A stretch of DNA of 64,000 bases from Harmothoe impar. Lineage: Eukaryota; Annelida; Polychaeta; Phyllodocida; Polynoidae. How positions within the stretch are numbered: the first letter of the stretch is position 1; each line of letters opens with the position of its first letter. Location: assembly GCA_947462335.1 (NCBI GenBank), contig OX381720.1, positions 61,339,946 through 61,403,945 on the forward strand, given 5' to 3'. Below, one piece after another: positions 34,429 to 42,359 of this stretch. The translations under genes and the position numbers were made by a program. Below the pieces are notes generated by a model that had not been told where the DNA came from, ran no database searches, and saw only the letters and a program-made list of their open reading frames with translations.

Positions 34429-37400
34429 TCATATCTCTAAAGGACTCGTTGTTACACCGTCAGAATGCACGCGACGCTTATAATACAAGTAGCGCACGCC
34501 GTCTTTCTCTATGGTGCAGGTGACCATTTTGTTTCGCACCACTTTGAAATTTCTATTTACAGCAATGAGAGTTTTTCGTTGGCGAAGAACATCCAAGAAG
34601 TCGTCTGGTTCCTGAGGGTTTTGTTTCTTCTGTACCCCTTTTGCACTCCATTTTTTGGATTTTCTTTCACCGGTGTCGCTGACTCGATCGTAGCAAATGT
34701 AAGTCTTAGGGTTGAGACTTAGGATCCCGTCACCTTCCCACTCCGCTTTCATGAGCCCCGAAGTTCTCAGATCGTGAAGGTACCGTCTCTCACAACATCC
34801 GCCGGGCGGCGGACACCATTCTCGCACTCTTTCCGTTTTTGTCTTCACGAAAAGCTCTAAGTGATCGTCGCACACCGCTGTCGGAAGCCACTTTCGTTTC
34901 TCTCTGAAGTACGTCTCTCTCAGGCGAGGTTTGACTAGGTCATCCAACGTGTCACCGCTGAGAGCCATGTAAAGACTGTCGGTGTCCATTTGACAAAGGG
35001 CATAATCGCGCCGATCGACGAATCTATCCAAGAAGTCGTATGTGAACTCTAACATTTTCAACTTCGCGTACTGGTATACCATGAACCCTATTTGAATAGG
35101 GAGGTTGTTCTTGACTGTTTTCGGTTGTAGTTCGACTTCAAACAGATCGGAACTCAACTCGGACGCCTTTTTGAAGCGCCACGAATTGGCCAATAGTTCG
35201 AACTTCCGACTGTCAGTGTATCTCACCGCCGTGTGTTTTTCTTTGTTGCAGATTGTTTTACCGTACGTAGCGTTTCCCATTAACTTGTAACAGTCTGACA
35301 GAATTTTCTCGTTCTCGTTCACGTCGCCACGTCTTCGCGCCGCCGTTACTTCGTCCGCGAAACCGGCAAAGGAGCGTTTAGGTAGGTATTCTACGACCAG
35401 CTGCACTTTGGTGACTATCAAACCGTGCTCTAAATACCACTTGAGAAGCGGCGTTCCCAAGAGAATATTTTTTCCGTGGTAACTCCCTATCAGACATCTC
35501 TGAGGCGTGTTCAACCGCTTTTCTTCCTGCGCAAAGTCTGACATGTGAGGTCCTATGTCCGATTTTGAAACGGTCACGTTCTTGAAAACGGGGGTCATTT
35601 CTTCGAAGTAGTCTCGTAGGTGAGGCGGCGTAGTGATGTCCACTTGAACTAAACCGAACATTTTCCCGTCTTTCACAGCGGAAAGGATGTTGCTCTCGCT
35701 CATCGCGTTTCGAGACACTTTCAAAGCGTCAACCTTCCAGCGTTGTTGGGAGGCCTTAACCCGCTCATCTCGACGCTTCATCTCTCTCCATTCGCACTCC
35801 CACACGACGACCAGCTTGTAACCTAGCGCTTTCAAGTACGCGCTTACTCTAGTCGTTCTGTCGCGTCTCTCCTCCCTCAGTGAAGCGCACTGATATCGGT
35901 GCGACGGTATGCACTCGTGAGCGTGGAACCAACACCCGTGAAACTGGAAAACCGTATTAGAGGCCGCGTGAAACCCGTCCACGCGAATTCTCCGACAGCC
36001 TACAACCATCTCGCCGCCGTTCAAAGCGTGGCGCAGTTTCACGTCGCGGTCGTGCTCTACGAAGCGTAACCACTCCAAAGCGCTGTGAGAGTTTCTTTGC
36101 CTAATTTCGGGCTTGAACTCGGTCTCAGGTCGTCTCACCGCGTAATAGCCCGTGCAGTGCGCTTCGCTCATGCAGCGCAAGTACAGAGAGTTAGCGTCTA
36201 GTCCTAGGATGTGTTGGCACGGTCTCGCTTCTTCTCCGTACTTGTGCTCCCTTATCCGCGTGGTGCCCTTCTCGTGAAATCTATGGAAGATGATGGAAGG
36301 ACCGCCGACTAGATTTTCTTTGATCAGAGCGTGGAGGACGGCGTCGAACTGGGGGAACGTTGTGAACGCGTCTTCTAGGTTTTGGAAGAGGAACCGTAAA
36401 GTCAAACCGGCGAGAGAAACTCCGTCTTTCAACATGTCAATGCCGCGATCTTGGAAAAATTTAGCGTGATTTTTCAGAGCTTCTATGAAAGGTTTGACGT
36501 CTTTGTTGTTGTAGTGGATCAAGTAATCTTCCATAGTTTGCATCTTCTCGTCGGACCAAACTTTCTGACATGCGGCGTAGTCGGATTCGGACATTTTGAC
36601 GCCCGTCAGTTCGCTGTCAAAAGCCGATCTCGGTGGCAGCGTTCTGTTTGCCAGTTTCCTGGTAGACGTCATCCATTCGTAAGGAAAGTGACCTTTCTCT
36701 TCGTTCCTGGTGAAAGCTCGCAAATAGGTCGCGTAGTTGTAACCGGGTGCCAAATAGTTGACTACGTCCAAGAAAACCGTGTGCTGTGTGTAAACCGCCA
36801 AGTATTGATTGCTTCTCTTTATGACGCTGAATTCTTGGTTTCTTCGGTCTCCGGAGGCAAAGAACGAGTAAAGGCGTATTTTGATCAGGTTCAAGTCGTA
36901 ACGCCCCGAGTTGAAGCCCACGACTGGAGCTTGACAGATGTATCTCAGAAGACGCTTCTTCAGTTGAACTAACGGGTGTCTGGTCTGAGCCGCAGCGAAG
37001 CCGCCTGGAGAAGGGGTGAACGTCGCCTCCTCCAGCAGGAGAGCTTCACCTATCGCCGCATCTAACTTCGCTAACGTCGGTCGGTAAAGTTCTAGCACAG
37101 CTTCCCCGATGACTTTGGCGTTCTCGTTTATGTGATTTAAAACTCGATCCAACAAGGGGTCGGAATCTGCGTCGGATTCTCTGACGAAGCAGACGGGCCC
37201 CTCCCACCCCGGAAAGTCGGATGCGACGCTAGCCGACAAAGGGACGTGATCCCACAGCAGGGACACGTGTTCCGTCGACGGTTCTTTGCACGGTCTGAAG
37301 AAAGCCTCGAAATCGAAGGCGATCTTGTAAGGGTAGATTCCGGAATGTCCGTCGGGGGGAAAAATGGAGAAGTCTGCTAGCGCTTCGAAAATCGTTCTCG

Positions 37401-38553
37401 AATTTTGGTAGATGCCACCTACGTAGCGCAACTTGACTTGTCGGCAAGAGGAAAGCTGGTTCCTGTGTCTCTTCAGCAAGAACTCGGTGGTGAACGCCGC
37501 CTTACACTTGCAACATTCGTATATGCCCGCGTACGCGTTGAAGTCCGTGACGAGAGAGACGTGCAAACCGCCTTTCGCCGTCAGGTGTAGGTTGACTTTA
37601 CCTCGGGCGGCCAGAGTTCTGGAAGGCGGTCTGATCAGAGTAACGCGTCTTCTCAACTTCCGCCCCGGCACTTGACGCGACGCGGTGTAGACCGCTATTT
37701 GTACGTCAAACAAGTTCTCTAACGCGGGTAAGTCGCGGATGTTCAGACCCGGAAAGGATTCAGGTGTGGCAGCGGGACAGAACTGACGTAACAAATCTGA
37801 AGCGCGCTTGCTGGTGTTGTATAAGTGAAAGGAAATGCAGCGGAAGATGCAGAGGTTGTCCTTGTTGGGAAAATCTAACACGCCGCTTCTCTTTCCAACT
37901 CGACCGGCCTGAGTGATCCTACCGCCTATGGGGAATTCCCCCGGTCCCATGTAAACGCAAATGTTCAAATTGGTAGGAAAAAGAACGTGCCACTTTGTGT
38001 CAGCGTCGCAAAGTTTCCGTACTTCCTCGCAAGCGACGGTGTTTTCCATCTTTGAGAGGAGCTCTTCCAAAGTTTCTGAATTAGTTATAGTAGGGAGCGG
38101 TTGTATGAGAGTTGCGTTGTTCTGGGAGGCGTGAAAGTAGCGCAGTTTGCTCTTGTCTTCTCTGTGTTGTAAGAGTAAGCCTACCGAGAAACCCACTTTG
38201 TATCTGAATCTTTGTGTCAAGTGAATGCGACGCATAGTATCTACAGCGTCACTCAACTCGCCGGTTGGTAGCCTGAAGTTTGTTACACTCACGCGAGTCC
38301 CGTGCATCCTGACGCCCGTTTGTATCGCAGGCCAATTCGCCGTGAACGTTTCCTCCCCGTTCGGTACAGCACGTATGCGCGGAGGGATGGTCACCCCGTC
38401 CAGAGATTCGCGTCGACAGGCGATCTTTCGGCAATCGCCTTCGCCGCATAGAGGGCAAAACTTAGGTATTACTCTACAACTTTCTACGTGTCTCTCGTGG
38501 TTGTACGGTCTTTTAAAAATTTTGAAACACTTTTCGCATACGTACTGTGTCAT
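34429..38553 (-). CDS. polB: Protein-primed family-B DNA polymerase with OTU-like and Vsr-like segments
   Basis: 1,374 aa from the first ATG (38,553); the frame opens 12 bases further upstream at a GTG, but the ATG is the sensible start. Order: C2HC finger (C6, C9, H22, C26) and a Cys cluster (C33-C46); OTU-like segment with DNLCIFR (D232, C235) and H331; second C2HC finger (C347, C350, H363, C370); 3'-5' exonuclease motifs DFE (D414, E416), FNSGRYD (D553) and YNNKD (Y681, D685); motif A DANSLYL (D786); an insert with VDGF, QFHGCWFH and VVVWECEW (D859, H872, H877, E919) like Vsr/EDxHD nucleases; motif B KLMGNATYG (K1090); motif C DTDS (D1190, D1192); and PKTY (K1283). All catalytic residues are present, so replication activity is expected. 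It should copy the element from its ends with a protein primer. Longer than simple Polinton polymerases because of the extra domains. A TATC microsatellite lies just upstream. Confidence 0.95.
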   Translation of the reverse strand: MTQYVCEKCFKIFKRPYNHERHVESCRVIPKFCPLCGEGDCRKIACRRESLDGVTIPPRIRAVPNGEETFTANWPAIQTGVRMHGTRVSVTNFRLPTGELSDAVDTMRRIHLTQRFRYKVGFSVGLLLQHREDKSKLRYFHASQNNATLIQPLPTITNSETLEELLSKMENTVACEEVRKLCDADTKWHVLFPTNLNICVYMGPGEFPIGGRITQAGRVGKRSGVLDFPNKDNLCIFRCISFHLYNTSKRASDLLRQFCPAATPESFPGLNIRDLPALENLFDVQIAVYTASRQVPGRKLRRRVTLIRPPSRTLAARGKVNLHLTAKGGLHVSLVTDFNAYAGIYECCKCKAAFTTEFLLKRHRNQLSSCRQVKLRYVGGIYQNSRTIFEALADFSIFPPDGHSGIYPYKIAFDFEAFFRPCKEPSTEHVSLLWDHVPLSASVASDFPGWEGPVCFVRESDADSDPLLDRVLNHINENAKVIGEAVLELYRPTLAKLDAAIGEALLLEEATFTPSPGGFAAAQTRHPLVQLKKRLLRYICQAPVVGFNSGRYDLNLIKIRLYSFFASGDRRNQEFSVIKRSNQYLAVYTQHTVFLDVVNYLAPGYNYATYLRAFTRNEEKGHFPYEWMTSTRKLANRTLPPRSAFDSELTGVKMSESDYAACQKVWSDEKMQTMEDYLIHYNNKDVKPFIEALKNHAKFFQDRGIDMLKDGVSLAGLTLRFLFQNLEDAFTTFPQFDAVLHALIKENLVGGPSIIFHRFHEKGTTRIREHKYGEEARPCQHILGLDANSLYLRCMSEAHCTGYYAVRRPETEFKPEIRQRNSHSALEWLRFVEHDRDVKLRHALNGGEMVVGCRRIRVDGFHAASNTVFQFHGCWFHAHECIPSHRYQCASLREERRDRTTRVSAYLKALGYKLVVVWECEWREMKRRDERVKASQQRWKVDALKVSRNAMSESNILSAVKDGKMFGLVQVDITTPPHLRDYFEEMTPVFKNVTVSKSDIGPHMSDFAQEEKRLNTPQRCLIGSYHGKNILLGTPLLKWYLEHGLIVTKVQLVVEYLPKRSFAGFADEVTAARRRGDVNENEKILSDCYKLMGNATYGKTICNKEKHTAVRYTDSRKFELLANSWRFKKASELSSDLFEVELQPKTVKNNLPIQIGFMVYQYAKLKMLEFTYDFLDRFVDRRDYALCQMDTDSLYMALSGDTLDDLVKPRLRETYFREKRKWLPTAVCDDHLELFVKTKTERVREWCPPPGGCCERRYLHDLRTSGLMKAEWEGDGILSLNPKTYICYDRVSDTGERKSKKWSAKGVQKKQNPQEPDDFLDVLRQRKTLIAVNRNFKVVRNKMVTCTIEKDGVRYLYYKRRVHSDGVTTSPLEI

Positions 38554-38591
38554 GTTTTTTTTCACTCAGTTACCAACTACTTAGCCGTCTA

Positions 38592-38702
38592 ACTATCTAT
38601 CTATCTATCAATCTATCTGTCTATCTATCTATCTATCAATCTATTGTCTATCTATCTATCTATCTATCTGTCTGCTGTCTGTGTATCCGTCTGTCTGTCT
38701 CA
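38592..38702 (+). repeat. TATC/TGTC microsatellite upstream of polB
   Basis: About 110 bp of (CTAT)n with CAAT and TGTC variants, between the polymerase start (38,553) and the next gene upstream. It occupies the region where a polB promoter or 5' UTR would be expected; no TATA box is obvious nearby. Confidence 0.9.
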
Positions 38703-38925
38703 TACAGCGTACGTCAAACGCTGTGTGTGTGCGCGCGTGAGCGTTGAGCGTCTCTCATTCCGAATCTATACCGAGATATTTGAGAATAATCTCTGTTTTG
38801 TCATCCAACTCTTTGAGCGCTCTGGCGGACAGCGTCACCCCCTGCTGTGTGGGTTTTTTGTCAGGACCTTCGTACTTGCGCACGTGGACGAGGTTCTTAC
38901 CGCTGTAGTAGCTCACAGCTGCGTA

Positions 38926-39306
38926 CTAATCGCCCTCCTCATCCAGCACTGCGAACCAGGGGGTGTGATTAGGTCTTCCTTGCGCGGCCGCTGTGTCGCG
39001 TATGCGCACCACTGCGCGGATATCGGCGATGCGTGCTATTAGCTCGCGCAGCGCGTCGGCCGTGAAGTGCACTCGCTTGCTTCTGGTCAGAGACGCCTCT
39101 TTCACCTGGCCGTCTTTTGTGTAGCGCGGCCTCCTAGACAGTCTAGCCACGTCCTCCCAGATCTCCAGCTTCAAAGCTCCGTCTAAGCAGAACTCTAACC
39201 CGAGAAGACGGGAGAAGGGTTTCTCTGCTTCTTCTCGTCCATCTCGTTCTTTTTCTTGTATTTTTCTCTTCTTAGTAGGCCTTGTTGACCGATAGCAGGA
39301 GCAGCG
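38926..39306 (-). CDS. PC4-like ssDNA-binding domain in the overlapping frame
   Basis: An open frame of about 126 codons, the last 82 of them after TTGAAG at 39,174; there is no suitable ATG for the globular part. It overlaps the 3' end of the disordered-protein gene by 112 bp in the -1 frame, so it is likely expressed as that protein's alternative C-terminus by splicing or frameshifting. It starts with a basic, nuclear-signal-like PTKKRK, then a pattern resembling the PC4/p15 fold: strands around LEFCLDG and LKLEIWEDV, a turn TKDGQV, SKRVHFTADALREL and the helix LIARIADIRAVVR. PC4 domains bind single-stranded DNA, which would suit strand-displacement replication. The assignment rests on pattern matching by eye. 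Confidence 0.5.
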   Translation of the reverse strand, partial: RCSCYRSTRPTKKRKIQEKERDGREEAEKPFSRLLGLEFCLDGALKLEIWEDVARLSRRPRYTKDGQVKEASLTRSKRVHFTADALRELIARIADIRAVVRIRDTAAAQGRPNHTPWFAVLDEEGD

Positions 39307-40271
39307 TCAGCGCTGGTGGTATCCGAGGCCTCGTTGTTGGAACAGAGCAGCCACACGCCGTCGGTGCTGAGTGTAGCGGTAGAAGATGAAGCGCCGCCGC
39401 CCTCGTAAGGTGGCGGTGAGGGCAGTCGCCACTGACCGGACGGGGCGCTACTAGTGGAAGTGAGGTCGAAAGGTCGAAGAGGGGAGCCGAAAAACGTACC
39501 GCCCACCCCTTTCCCTTCGGGTTCTTCGTACGTCTCGTCGTCAGCGTCGTTCTCTGTCTCACCCTGTTGCTGCTGCTCCTCCTCCTCCTCTTCTTCTCGG
39601 TTTAGGGGCTGAGTGTCCGAATAGCTGTCACTCTCAGCGCGAGCGGCGTCGAGGGCGTCGGTCGATGTAGTGGTGGAGGAGAGGGGCTGTGCAACGTGCG
39701 GCAGGTCATCAAAGTCATCAACAGTAGTGGGGAGGTAAAAACCCGGTTGCCAGTACTGCGCTGTGCCAGGAGCGTTGTCGTCAGTAGTAGTAGCGGTAGC
39801 AGCAGGTGCAGCAGAAGCAGCAGCAGCAGCAGCAGCAGACGCAACAGTAGCAGGCGCAGCAGCCTCAGCAGGCGCAGCCGTAGCAGGCGCAGCAGTAGCA
39901 GGTGCAGCAGCAGCAGCAGCAGCAGCCGCAGCCCGAGGATCACCAGCAGCAGCAGCAGCAGCAGGCGGAGCGGCAGTAGCAGCGGCAGCAGGCTTAGCAG
40001 CAACGTGTACCGTCGCGAGTGTAACAACGTTGCGAGCACGACGACTACTACCAGTAGTACTACTACCACTACTACTACTACTACTAGTACTACTACTACT
40101 ACTACTACTACTACTGCTGCGAGCGCTCGCTACAGCGGGAGGGTGATAAGACCAAGCGGCTGCGGCGGTAGTCTCATTTTCAGTAGCAAGAGGAGGCACT
40201 GACGCTAAACGAGCGCTGTTCCGCGTAGTCTTCTTGTTCTTGGACGGCGCTAGGTGTTGTCTTTTGCTCAT
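39195..40271 (-). CDS. Disordered Ala/Ser-rich acidic protein with PPPY motif
   Basis: 358 aa from the ATG at 40,271; the frame extends 24 bases further upstream to a TTG, which I reject as the start. Order: basic N-terminus (MSKRQHLAPSKNKK); polySer (about 52-70, encoded by a trinucleotide tract near 40,060-40,115); polyAla (about 91-160); a short ordered-looking stretch with YWQPGFYLP (173-181); an acidic run with seven Glu (226-232) and four Gln (233-236); SPPPYE (PPPY at 286-289), a WW-domain or late-domain type motif; and a Lys-rich tail. A TATA-like element (complement of TTATATA, 40,331-40,337) lies about 60 bp upstream. Function unknown. Candidates are a replication co-factor (especially if joined to the overlapping PC4-like frame), the terminal protein that primes synthesis, or a structural protein; nothing here decides. 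Confidence 0.75.
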   Translation of the reverse strand: MSKRQHLAPSKNKKTTRNSARLASVPPLATENETTAAAAWSYHPPAVASARSSSSSSSSSSTSSSSSSGSSTTGSSRRARNVVTLATVHVAAKPAAAATAAPPAAAAAAGDPRAAAAAAAAAAPATAAPATAAPAEAAAPATVASAAAAAAASAAPAATATTTDDNAPGTAQYWQPGFYLPTTVDDFDDLPHVAQPLSSTTTSTDALDAARAESDSYSDTQPLNREEEEEEEQQQQGETENDADDETYEEPEGKGVGGTFFGSPLRPFDLTSTSSAPSGQWRLPSPPPYEGGGASSSTATLSTDGVWLLCSNNEASDTTSADAAPAIGQQGLLRREKYKKKNEMDEKKQRNPSPVFSG

Positions 40272-40330
40272 GGTGGTGACTGTAGAGAGCAGCAAAAGAA
40301 TGAGTGAGTGAATGGAGGTTTCCAGGCCCC

Positions 40331-40337
40331 TTATATA
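40331..40337 (-). promoter_or_regulatory. TATA box for the disordered-protein gene
   Basis: TATATAA on the - strand, 60 bp upstream of the ATG at 40,271. Position and sequence fit a core promoter. Confidence 0.55.
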
Positions 40338-40353
40338 CGCCTTCTCGCTTCTA

Positions 40354-40720
40354 GAGCTAAGCTACTTACTGACCCTGTTCAGCTGCCGCCGGCTGGCCGG
40401 CGGCCATTCACAAATAGAAACAAAAGACATAAGGCATGACGTTTTCAGCTGGATCCCTTTCCCCCCTTTTGAGAGATCGACTGTCATGAGCTAAGCCGCT
40501 TACCACCCTGTTCAGCAATTCAACGCGCATTAGCTGTATAAAGGATTAAGCGGTTGCTGCCGTCGACTGACCGGCGGCCATTCACAAAGACATAAGGTAT
40601 GACGTTTTCAGCTGGATCCCTTTCCCCTCTTTTTTTGAGGGATCCACTGTCATGAGCTAAGCTACTTACCACCCTGTTCAGCAATTCAGCGCGCGTTAGC
40701 TGTATAAAGGATTAACGGTG
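40354..40720. repeat. Duplicated control region between divergent genes
   Basis: The block GAGCTAAGC, CCCTGTTCAG, CGGCGGCCATTCACAAA, GACGTTTTCAGCTGGATCCC, GTCATGAGCTAAG recurs in direct orientation (anchors at about 40,354, 40,488 and 40,654, spacing 134 and 166 bp). Two TATAAAGG words (40,537-40,544 and 40,703-40,710) lie at equivalent positions. CAGCTG words continue to about 41,130. It may hold duplicated promoters or enhancers, or replication sites. Confidence 0.7.
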
Positions 40721-41206
40721 ATGAGCTTAGAGTGTGTATACAAAAAAAACTACAGGAGGCGTGTGGCGTGAAGCAGGACCCCCCCTAAGACGAACGTGTC
40801 TGTCTGTGAGTAGAGGCGTGTGCATGTGGTGAGCGACTTAAGTGTAAGACAAAAAAAAATCACCACCTCCTGCCGTGGTGAGTAGACCGGGCCGGCCAGG
40901 CGGCGGCCGGCTAGTTCAATAGGGAGGGGTGACAGCTGACTAAGGCTGTGCATGAAAAAAATCCGATTTTCACCTGACCTCGTTTGTTACAATGAATGTC
41001 AGAGGGAGGGAGACGTCCTCAGGTAGGGGGTAGGAGGTAAGGCTATGGATGAGGAAGAAACACCGTTTTCAGCTGGTCTCCACGGATAGCGATGACATAC
41101 CCCTCGTCATCTAAGCTCTTAAGGAGCGGAGCAGCTGAAAAAGCGTCATGCGGACAGGTCGCTAGACAGCTGGAGTGCTGTTGGAAATGGGATTAAACTC
41201 CCTCTG

Positions 41207-41213
41207 TATAAAA
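41207..41213 (+). promoter_or_regulatory. TATA box for the death-domain gene
   Basis: TATAAAA at 41,207-41,213, 175 bp before the ATG at 41,382. It would place transcription start near 41,235-41,245 and the CCG repeat in the 5' UTR. Confidence 0.6.
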
Positions 41214-41268
41214 GCTCTGATTTCTGTTGGAAAAAAAACATATCGCCTCTGACCACAGTAAGGTCTAC

Positions 41269-41273
41269 TACCA

Positions 41274-41369
<96 letters not shown>
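41269..41369 (+). repeat. CCG trinucleotide repeat in the 5' UTR
   Basis: CCACCACCACCGCCACCACC followed by about 26 uninterrupted GCC/CCG units to 41,368, ending 12 bp before the start codon. It is expected to be highly structured in RNA and unstable in length. Confidence 0.95.
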
Positions 41370-41381
41370 AGACGAGACGAG

Positions 41382-42122
41382 ATGGCTCAAGCTATTCCAC
41401 TTTCAAGCTCGCCTTCACCGCCTTGTCCACCTGAAAAAAAGTTAATGCGGCTTGACGACGTGAGACGCGCGAGGCAGACCGATGGGGAGAACACAGAGGT
41501 AGGACAGCGGCGGTTAGCCTATAGCGACGCCTTGCTTCGTCAACTAGGTAAAGAGTTGAGCGGCTGTTGGAGAGAGTTGGGCAGTAGCTTAAAAGTTACC
41601 GCCGCCCGTATGGATGCTCTAGTAGAGCGCAGTGTCAAGACACCGGAGGAGCTGTGTACGGCGATGTTCCGAGTCTGGTGGGGTGAAACCCCGCATCGTC
41701 ATAGATGGGGAGAGCTCGGTCGCGTCTTCATCCGCATTAGACGCGTGGAACTGTTGGCTCAGTGGATGTCCCTTCTCCACAGACAGGGGTTGGATTTCGA
41801 AAACCCCGACTCGCGCGCGATGCATAAGCACTTGGGCACCCTCGGCAGACGTCTAGGTAGCAGGTGGAAAGAGGTGGGGGACCATTTAAAATTGTCGCCT
41901 GAGAGGTTAGATAAGATCGCTGAAGAATGCGAATACGGAGGAAGTCCCGCTGAGTGGGCCTTCCGAGTGTTGAAAATGTGGCAAGATGAAGCTGACGGTG
42001 CCGGCGGTACACCTTTTGAACTCCTTCGAGTGTTGACTGAGGACATGGGAAAGTTTGACCTCGGCATCGCGATATTACTTGACTTTATCAAGCAAGAAAC
42101 AACGAGAACGACGGACATGTGA
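41382..42122 (+). CDS. Tandem death-domain protein
   Basis: 246 aa; the ATG has G at -3 and G at +4, a good initiation context. After a Pro/Ser-rich leader come two copies of a six-helix death-domain pattern. Copy 1, about residues 49-132: LLRQLGKELSGCWRELGSSL, VTAARMDALV, ELCTAMFRVWW. Copy 2, about 147-237: LGTLGRRLGSRWKEVGDHLK, LSPERLDKIAEE, EWAFRVLKMWQDE, TPFELLRVLTED. The spacing of LG, W, L and the second W follows the family. Death domains assemble FADD-, MyD88- and NF-kappaB-type signalling complexes. A protein of only two such domains, with no kinase, caspase or receptor part, would be expected to act as an adaptor or as a decoy that blocks host assembly. No signal peptide or membrane segment, so cytosolic. 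Transcribed opposite to the other genes from its own TATA box. It may be a captured host gene without introns. Confidence 0.85.
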   Translation: MAQAIPLSSSPSPPCPPEKKLMRLDDVRRARQTDGENTEVGQRRLAYSDALLRQLGKELSGCWRELGSSLKVTAARMDALVERSVKTPEELCTAMFRVWWGETPHRHRWGELGRVFIRIRRVELLAQWMSLLHRQGLDFENPDSRAMHKHLGTLGRRLGSRWKEVGDHLKLSPERLDKIAEECEYGGSPAEWAFRVLKMWQDEADGAGGTPFELLRVLTEDMGKFDLGIAILLDFIKQETTRTTDM

Positions 42123-42123
42123 A

Positions 42124-42164
42124 TTGTTGTGTTTTATTTTCATACGTCTTCTTTATTAGTAAGT
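42124..42164 (+). repeat. Subterminal inverted repeat (3' UTR of the death-domain gene)
   Basis: TTGTTGTGTTTTATTTTCAT and following bases begin right after the stop codon and are the complement of 34,282-34,327 at the other end of the element. Confidence 0.8.
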
Positions 42165-42271
42165 AAAAAAAAATATCATAACAATTAAGACGCGCGCCCT
42201 CTTAAAGTGTCACTTCCTCCAGTCGCAGCTGATCGCCTCATCGAGGCACGTGATAAACAAAAAAAAAATGA

Positions 42272-42313
42272 AGAGACACGCTTCTTCCTCTCGAGAGGAA
42301 GAAGCGTGTCTCT
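42272..42313. repeat. Perfect 42-bp palindrome
   Basis: AGAGACACGCTTCTTCCTCTC is followed immediately by its exact complement (centre TC|GA at 42,292/42,293) with no spacer. It lies in the 3' region of the element between the death-domain gene and the right terminal repeat. It could form a strong RNA hairpin or a cruciform; role unknown. Confidence 0.95.
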
Positions 42314-42359
42314 CGATTGAAATCTTTTTCTTTTCTTTTTTTCTTAAAAGAGACAAACG

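Noticed and set aside
36451..36972. 173-codon frame on + inside polB
   Set aside because: Antisense shadow of the polymerase exonuclease region, with no independent features.
38554..38565. GTG start four codons upstream of the polymerase ATG
   Set aside because: Eukaryotic context favours the ATG at 38,553, and the zinc-finger region begins right after it.
39602..40202. Leu-rich, Ser-rich and Ala-rich frames opposite or overlapping the disordered-protein gene
   Set aside because: They are out-of-frame readings of the same trinucleotide tracts; the chosen frame has the TATA box, a basic start and a mixed C-terminal region.
41146..41445. PolyAla and polyArg frames across the CCG repeat
   Set aside because: Homopolymer readings of a trinucleotide tract, with no supporting start context.
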